This document shows positions 59,112 through 64,000 of a stretch of DNA of 64,000 nucleotides, piece by piece. The notes under the pieces are model-generated. The model was not told the origin of the DNA, ran no database searches, and saw nothing but the letters and a program-made list of their open reading frames with translations. The position numbers and the translations under genes were made by a program. The stretch spans positions 1 through 64,000 of the forward strand of contig NZ_JAIVAE010000017.1 of assembly GCF_020171785.1 (NCBI RefSeq), in the 5' to 3' direction. This DNA comes from Guptibacillus hwajinpoensis. GTDB lineage: Bacteria; Bacillota; Bacilli; Bacillales; Guptibacillaceae. How positions within the stretch are numbered: position 1 is the stretch's first letter; each line of letters begins with the position of its first letter.

Positions 59112-59127
59112 GGAGGGATCGAGCATA

Positions 59128-60138
59128 ATGGACGACCGAGATCTTCAATATCAAAAGTATAAAGCAATATTAGAAAATTATTTAGAAGAGCAATCTGAGC
59201 AAACCTTATATAAGGGACAGCAGTTTAGTCGGAAGATGATTGAACAAAAGATCTCCCCTGAAGAAGCAGTTAGTCTCCATGTAAGTGTTCTAGAGGAACT
59301 ATTTCCTGATATTCCTGAGCCGCTTAAAAACTCGTATGATTTTTTGCTTGAAATGATGATTGGATACGGATTCGCCTATCGAGAGCATCAAAGTCTTCGG
59401 AGTCGACAGCAGCAGTTGGAATCTGAAATTGAAATTGCTGCAAATATGCAACAAACGTTACTAGCGGGCGATAAACCGGAAGTACCCAATCTTGATATTG
59501 GTGCCATTAGTAAACCCGCCCAGAAAATGAGCGGGGATTACTATCACTTTGTTCAAGACGAGAATGATTGTGTAAGTGTAGCGATTGCAGATGTTATTGG
59601 GAAAGGTATTCCCGCCGCACTTTGTATGAGTATGATTAAGTATACAATGGATAGCGCGCCAGAGCAGCGAATGCAGCCAGGAGCTGTTCTAGAGAACCTT
59701 AATCGCGTAGTGGAACAAAATGTTGATCCTAATATGTTTATTACGATGTTTTATGGATTATATGATCCAAGGGTGCATTCATTTTATTACGCTGGAGCCG
59801 GTCATGAGCCGGGCTTTTTTTACGATGCGGAAAAGGATGAATTTGAAGAGCTCTTTACAAAGGGACTTGTGCTTGGTGTTTCAAAGAAAACGTCCTATCA
59901 AGAATATCAGCGCGTACTTAATGGAAATGATATGGTTATCATGCTTTCTGACGGTGTTACAGAATGCCGTTCGACAAATGGTTTTATTGAACGCGATGAA
60001 ATCGTAGCGTTGATTCGTAAATATATTCACCTCTCAGCACAAGAAATTGTGGAAGAGGTTTACCGAGAACTTGAGCGTCTGCAGGAGTTTGAACTTAGAG
60101 ATGATTTCACTCTGGTTATTTTAAGACGCGAGGTTTAA
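59128..60138 (+). CDS. rsbU: RsbV-P phosphatase RsbU
   Basis: 336 residues. The N-terminal domain (1-110) binds RsbT. The PP2C-like domain begins LEIAANMQQTLL-like IEIAANMQQTLL near 113 and carries MSGDYYHF, VAIADVIGKGIPAAL (metal Asp) and IMLSDGVTE near 285. Start at ATG 59128 after AAGGAGGG. The GTTTAA at its 3' end (60133-60138, including the TAA stop) is also the -35 of the candidate SigB promoter. Confidence 0.95.
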   Translation: MDDRDLQYQKYKAILENYLEEQSEQTLYKGQQFSRKMIEQKISPEEAVSLHVSVLEELFPDIPEPLKNSYDFLLEMMIGYGFAYREHQSLRSRQQQLESEIEIAANMQQTLLAGDKPEVPNLDIGAISKPAQKMSGDYYHFVQDENDCVSVAIADVIGKGIPAALCMSMIKYTMDSAPEQRMQPGAVLENLNRVVEQNVDPNMFITMFYGLYDPRVHSFYYAGAGHEPGFFYDAEKDEFEELFTKGLVLGVSKKTSYQEYQRVLNGNDMVIMLSDGVTECRSTNGFIERDEIVALIRKYIHLSAQEIVEEVYRELERLQEFELRDDFTLVILRREV

Positions 60139-60159
60139 CTTCTTTCTAAAAGTGGAATA
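60133..60159 (+). promoter_or_regulatory. Candidate SigB-dependent promoter of rsbV-rsbW-sigB-rsbX
   Basis: GTTTAA (60133-60138), 15-bp spacer, GGAATA (60154-60159). The SigB consensus is GTTTAA-N13-15-GGGTAT; the -35 is perfect and the -10 deviates at position 3. In B. subtilis the SigB promoter is at the same place, with the same AGGTTTAAC context at the end of rsbU, which supports the call. Confidence 0.7.
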
Positions 60160-60213
60160 AGGAAATAATGACTTTAACTAATAATTAGAAGCAACCTAAC
60201 AGGGGGTAATGTT

Positions 60214-60543
60214 ATGAATTTACAGATCAAACAAGAAGATCATGAGAATACACATCATTTACATATAGGTGGAGAGATTGACGCTTACACGGCGCCACAG
60301 TTAAGAGAGGCTTTACTTCCGCTAACTGGAAAAGAAGGTCATGAAACGCTCGTTCATCTTGGTGATGTTAATTATATGGATAGCACAGGTTTAGGTGTAT
60401 TTGTTGGTGCGCTGAAATCTTCCAAAGAGCACGGTAGCTCGTTGAAACTAACTGGAATGACTTCACGCGTACAGCGTCTATTTGAAATCACTGGACTTGA
60501 TGAAGTGATTGACATTGAAGACGTAAAGGGGGGATCAAAGTGA
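60214..60543 (+). CDS. rsbV: Anti-anti-sigma factor RsbV
   Basis: 109-residue STAS protein. The phosphorylatable Ser is in VNYMDSTGLGVFVGAL near residue 57. When unphosphorylated it binds RsbW and frees SigB. AGGGGGT precedes the ATG. The stop overlaps the rsbW GTG by 4 bp. Confidence 0.96.
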   Translation: MNLQIKQEDHENTHHLHIGGEIDAYTAPQLREALLPLTGKEGHETLVHLGDVNYMDSTGLGVFVGALKSSKEHGSSLKLTGMTSRVQRLFEITGLDEVIDIEDVKGGSK

Positions 60544-61022
60544 TAAACATTTCAGATTTTGTTGAAATGAAAATCCCTGCTCAAGCAGAATTTGTTGGCG
60601 TAACAAGATTAACGGTTTCTGGAATTGCGAATCGCATGGGCTACTCCTATGATGAAATCGAGGACATTAAAATAGCACTATCAGAAGCATGTACAAATGC
60701 TGTTAACCACGCATATAAAGAAAATGAAAAAGGACAAATTACTATTGGGTTTGGTATTTATGAAGACCGTTTAGAAATGATGGTCCTTGATCGTGGACAA
60801 AGCTTCGACTATACAAAGGTTTCTGAGAAACTAGGACCAGTTGATAGCGACAAGTCAGTTGAACAACTCAGTGAGGGAGGATTGGGACTCTTTCTGATTG
60901 AATCACTAATGGACAAAGTGGAAATCAGTGGAGAGGACGGAGTAGTAGTCATGATGACAAAGTTCCTCCACAGAGATGGGGTGGAAGTAGATGCCGACAC
61001 AATCTCATCATCCCCGCAATAA
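60540..61022 (+). CDS. rsbW: Anti-sigma-B factor and kinase RsbW
   Basis: 160 residues, GHKL kinase: IKIALSEACTNAVNHAYKE (N-box), MVLDRGQSFD (G1) and EGGLGLFLIESLMD (G2). Binds SigB and phosphorylates RsbV. GTG start coupled to rsbV; its last 32 bp overlap sigB. Confidence 0.95.
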   Translation: MINISDFVEMKIPAQAEFVGVTRLTVSGIANRMGYSYDEIEDIKIALSEACTNAVNHAYKENEKGQITIGFGIYEDRLEMMVLDRGQSFDYTKVSEKLGPVDSDKSVEQLSEGGLGLFLIESLMDKVEISGEDGVVVMMTKFLHRDGVEVDADTISSSPQ

Positions 61023-61782
61023 CAATAACAACGAAGTATATGAGTGGATTGAACAGTACCAAAAGGATCCAACAGACGAAGTTGTGCAATTGAAGCTAGT
61101 GGAGCGATATCAAGATCTCGTTCAGTCACTTGCCCGTAAATTTTCTAAAGGGAAAAGTATTCACGACGATCTTTCTCAAGTAGGGATGATTGGGTTGCTT
61201 GCTGCGCTTCGTCGGTATGATCCTGAATTTGGTAGAAGTTTTGAATCTTTCGCAGTACCTACAATCGTAGGGGAAATCAAACGATTTATTCGAGACAAAA
61301 CGTGGAGCGTACACGTTCCAAGAAGGATTAAAGAACTAGGTCCACGTATTAAGAAGGCAGTCGAAGAACTTACTAATGAACTTCAACGGTCTCCAAAAGT
61401 TGATGAGCTTGCTGAGTATTTAAATGTATCTGAAGAAGAAGTACTTGAGACGATGGAAATGGGCAAAAGTTATCAAGCACTTTCTGTGGATAGTTCAATT
61501 GAAGCTGATCAAGAGGGGAGTACGGTCACATTACTCGATCTTGTTGGCGATCAAGAACAAGGATTTGATCTTGTTGACCAGCAGATGCTTCTTAAAAAGG
61601 CTTTTGCAGTACTCACAGAACGAGAGCAAGAAATTTTGAACTGTACGTACTTTGAGAATATGAGTCAGAAAGAAACAGGTGAGAAGTTGGGTATCTCACA
61701 AATGCATGTTTCCCGTCTGCAAAGAAGAGCCCTAGAAAAATTAAGACAGGCCATTCGAATTGAACCTACGGAGGCTTTCTAG
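60991..61782 (+). CDS. sigB: General stress sigma factor SigB
   Basis: 263 residues, SigB/F/G type. Region 2 includes QLKLVERYQDLVQSLARKFSKGKSIHDDLSQVGMIGLLAALRRYDPEFGRSFESFAVPTIVGEIKRFIRDKTW, region 3 VHVPRRIKELGPRIKKA, and region 4 LTEREQEILNCTYFENMSQKETGEKLGISQMHVSRLQRRALEKL. The ATG lies inside rsbW, with GGGGTGG upstream, as in B. subtilis. rsbX follows after 2 bp. Confidence 0.97.
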   Translation: MPTQSHHPRNNNNNEVYEWIEQYQKDPTDEVVQLKLVERYQDLVQSLARKFSKGKSIHDDLSQVGMIGLLAALRRYDPEFGRSFESFAVPTIVGEIKRFIRDKTWSVHVPRRIKELGPRIKKAVEELTNELQRSPKVDELAEYLNVSEEEVLETMEMGKSYQALSVDSSIEADQEGSTVTLLDLVGDQEQGFDLVDQQMLLKKAFAVLTEREQEILNCTYFENMSQKETGEKLGISQMHVSRLQRRALEKLRQAIRIEPTEAF

Positions 61783-61784
61783 TC

Positions 61785-62387
61785 ATGATCCATCATCATG
61801 ATTTTGAGAAGCTTACTGTTGCTGCATACCAAAAGCCAAAGGCCGGTAACCAGATGTGCGGGGACAGCTATTTTGTGGCTGAAACATCCGATTATTTCAT
61901 TTGTGCTGTAGCAGATGGTCTTGGCAGTGGTGACATGGCCAAGGATTCTTCTTTAGCTGCTATAAATGCAGTGAAGGACTATCAAGAAGAAGACGTAGAA
62001 TCGTTAATGGTACGAGCGAATGAAGAGATGCGAGGAAAACGAGGGTGTGTTCTTTCTGTTTTTAAGCTTGATCTAAAGACGAGGCAACTTGAGTATAGTG
62101 GAATAGGGAATATTAATTTGATTATCTATCAACCAGATGGGAAAATTATTCGCCCGATTTCTTATTCAGGTTATTTGTCAGGTAAGCTACAAAAAGTGAA
62201 AGTGCAAACTATTGATTACCCTTCAGGTTCTTCGTTCGTCACGTATTCTGATGGCGTTCAAATAAGTTCGAAAAACTATTCGATGATTGCTCGTTTCGAC
62301 TCAGTGCATGAATCGTTTAAACATTTAACTGATACGCTTCCGTCTACAAATGATGATATCACTCTCCTTGTAGGGAAAACCGTATAA
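61785..62387 (+). CDS. rsbX: Phosphoserine phosphatase RsbX
   Basis: 200 residues, PP2C family. AVADGLGSGDMAKDSS has the metal-binding Asp, GIGNINLIIY and FVTYSDGVQISS follow. Dephosphorylates RsbS-P and RsbR-P and so resets the stressosome. GGAGG precedes the ATG. Last gene of the operon. Confidence 0.94.
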   Translation: MIHHHDFEKLTVAAYQKPKAGNQMCGDSYFVAETSDYFICAVADGLGSGDMAKDSSLAAINAVKDYQEEDVESLMVRANEEMRGKRGCVLSVFKLDLKTRQLEYSGIGNINLIIYQPDGKIIRPISYSGYLSGKLQKVKVQTIDYPSGSSFVTYSDGVQISSKNYSMIARFDSVHESFKHLTDTLPSTNDDITLLVGKTV

Positions 62388-62426
62388 AAAAGTTCTTCCG
62401 TTTCGATATAGGAAGAACTTTTTTTA
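62386..62426 (+). terminator. Terminator of the rsb-sigB operon
   Basis: AAAAGTTCTTCC/GGAAGAACTTTT 12-bp stem (62388-62399, 62411-62422), 11-nt loop, seven T. Confidence 0.92.
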
Positions 62427-62540
62427 TTTTCATTAAAAAGACATGTGCAGTAATTGCGATTTTTTAGAGGGAAGCTTTTAACAAATCAACTTATCCGGTA
62501 AACTGATACTAGTATAGAAGGCTCTTAAGGAGGAATTGTT

Positions 62541-64000
62541 TTGGAAATGACAGTAGATCAAAAACAATCAGAACATTTTCGTAAAGTTGCTCAAAATTTG
62601 AAGCTTGCTGAACGAAGTGTAAGAGAAGTGATTACGTTATTGAATGATGGGAATACTGTTCCTTTTATCGCGCGATATCGTAAAGAGTTAACAGGCGGGC
62701 TTGATGAAGTTCAACTAAGAGATATACAGGAAGCGTGGACATACCTTCAAAATTTAGATCAGCGAAAAGAAGAAGTGATCCGTCTTATTCAAGAGCAGGA
62801 TAAATTAACGGATGAACTAAAGAAGCAATTAAAAGCTGCTACAAAGCTTCAAGAAATAGAAGATATCTATCGCCCATATAAACAAAAAAAGCGGACAAAG
62901 GCTACGGTTGCTAAAGAAAAAGGGTTAGAACCTCTTGCTCAATGGATACTAGTAGATGGAAATAGTGATCCATCACAAGTTGCTAAAAAGTACATATCAA
63001 AAGAAAACGAAGTCTTATCGGTGGAAGAAGCGATTCAAGGAGCCCAGGATATCATTGCAGAATGGATTTCTGATGATGCTGACGCTCGAAAATGGACAAG
63101 AGCGAAAACATTCCAACATGGATTACTCCAAACGGTTGTTAAATCAGAGGAAGATGACCCTAAACAAATTTTTGAGATGTATTATTCCTATCAAGAAGGC
63201 ATTTCAAAAATTGTTCCCCATCGTATCCTTGCCATTAACAGAGGTGAAAAGGAGAAAGTTCTAAGAACATCAATCACACCTCCAACTGATTCAATTCACG
63301 AGTATTTAAAAAGAAAAACAATTAAAAATCAGCAAAAAGATTGCGTGACTCTGCTTGAGGAAGCGATTATTGATGGCTATAAACGTCTTATTCAACCTTC
63401 AGTAGAAAGAGAGATACGGAAAGAATTAACAGAAAGAGCTGAAGATCAGGCGATTCATATCTTTTCTGAGAATTTAAAGCATCTTTTATTGCAGCCTCCA
63501 CTAAAGGGGAAGCGTGTACTTGGTGTAGATCCCGCCTATCGTACAGGATGTAAACTTGCTGTTGTGGATGATACAGGTAAGATGCTAGAAGTATCAGTTA
63601 TTTACCCAACGCCACCTAAATCAGAAGTAGAAAAGTCAAAAGCAGCTGTCATACAAATGATCAAGAAGTATGATATTGAAATGATTGCAATCGGGAACGG
63701 AACGGCATCACGTGAAACAGAACAGTTTATTGCAGATGTGATTAAAGAAGTTGAAAAAAAGGTCGTTTATCTCATTGTCAATGAGGCGGGAGCAAGTGTT
63801 TATTCAGCGTCTGATTTAGCACGCGAAGAATTTCCGGATCTTCAAGTAGAGGAACGCTCTGCAGTTTCCATCGCGCGAAGGGTTCAGGATCCATTGGCTG
63901 AACTTGTGAAAATTGATCCGAAATCTGTTGGTGTCGGCCAATATCAACACGATGTCTCACAGAAAAAATTAAATGATCAATTAACGTTTGTGGTAGAAAC
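62541..64000 (+). CDS. tex: Transcription accessory protein Tex (partial, runs off the window)
   Basis: 486 residues are visible and the frame stays open to the window end. The start KVAQNLKLAERSVREVITLLNDGNTVPFIARYRKELTGGLDEVQLRDIQ is the Tex N-terminal helical domain; LLLQPPLKGKRVLGVDPAYRTGCKLAVVDDTGKMLE is the YqgF/RNase H-like domain (near residue 315), and VNEAGASVYSASDLAREEFPDL follows. A TTG start lies 7 bp after AAGGAGG; an ATG two codons later is 13 bp away. The HhH and S1 domains should lie beyond 64000. In B. subtilis the homologue (ydcI) occupies the same place after rsbX. Confidence 0.94.
   Translation, partial: MEMTVDQKQSEHFRKVAQNLKLAERSVREVITLLNDGNTVPFIARYRKELTGGLDEVQLRDIQEAWTYLQNLDQRKEEVIRLIQEQDKLTDELKKQLKAATKLQEIEDIYRPYKQKKRTKATVAKEKGLEPLAQWILVDGNSDPSQVAKKYISKENEVLSVEEAIQGAQDIIAEWISDDADARKWTRAKTFQHGLLQTVVKSEEDDPKQIFEMYYSYQEGISKIVPHRILAINRGEKEKVLRTSITPPTDSIHEYLKRKTIKNQQKDCVTLLEEAIIDGYKRLIQPSVEREIRKELTERAEDQAIHIFSENLKHLLLQPPLKGKRVLGVDPAYRTGCKLAVVDDTGKMLEVSVIYPTPPKSEVEKSKAAVIQMIKKYDIEMIAIGNGTASRETEQFIADVIKEVEKKVVYLIVNEAGASVYSASDLAREEFPDLQVEERSAVSIARRVQDPLAELVKIDPKSVGVGQYQHDVSQKKLNDQLTFVVE

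Overview
The window is chromosomal DNA from a low-GC, endospore-forming Bacillaceae relative. The evidence is a Bacillus-type 5S/tRNA cluster, AGGAGG-type ribosome-binding sites, sigW-rsiW, a glmS ribozyme, a Spo0E-like phosphatase and the order acpS-nnrDE-ydcC-alr-ndoAI-ndoA-rsbRSTUVWX/sigB-tex, which parallels Bacillus subtilis. I cannot name the species.

Layout. 1-1078: 3' end of an rRNA operon (5S) followed by ten tRNA genes. 1.3-9.8 kb: arginase, a Spo0E-like protein, the SigW envelope-stress sigma factor with its anti-sigma factor, the c-di-AMP cyclase CdaA with regulator CdaR, then GlmM and GlmS (amino-sugar and wall precursors), GlmS behind a glmS ribozyme. 10-14 kb: transporters, a YqcI/YcgG protein and a guanidino-modifying enzyme. 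13.8-19.9 kb: a metal island (CsoR-CopA-CopZ, a ZIP transporter, a CadA-like P-type ATPase). 20.2-25.7 kb: a mannitol operon (mtlA-mtlR-mtlF-mtlD) whose MtlA carries two tandem EIIB domains. 25.9-46.8 kb: a mosaic of housekeeping and accessory genes: thioesterase, arylamine N-acetyltransferase, oxidoreductases, disulfide-bond genes, MscL, UV endonuclease, nucleotidyltransferases, and an iron-controlled patch with two Fur boxes, a 54-residue membrane protein and a probable small RNA. 47-64 kb: ydbST, a heme-monooxygenase-like gene, a three-gene cobalamin-binding/STAS module, rhomboid, acpS, nnrDE, ydcC, alr, the EndoAI/EndoA toxin-antitoxin pair, the whole SigB stressosome and partner-switch operon, and the start of tex.

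Most interesting points. (1) 49.2-51.0 kb encodes, as separate overlapping genes, a helical protein, a free-standing cobalamin protein with the W-x9-E-H signature of CarH/LitR photoreceptors plus E-x-H-x-x-G, and a PAS-STAS protein resembling RsbR. This looks like a B12-based (possibly light) input to the stressosome, whose core operon lies 6.5 kb downstream. (2) 30.13-30.28 kb has a Fur box, C-rich hairpin loops and a terminator, as expected of an FsrA-type iron-sparing RNA; a Fur-controlled 54-residue membrane protein is just upstream. (3) MtlA has a recent EIIB duplication. (4) A 121-bp dispersed repeat occurs at two loci with a stem whose arms covary between copies. (5) mscL has AUC where its start codon should be, and a second AUC-start reading frame may precede cdaA. 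(6) Between the glmS ribozyme and the glmS start lie mutually exclusive hairpins that can hide or expose the Shine-Dalgarno sequence.

All functional calls come from reading the sequence and from recalled family features; no database search was run.
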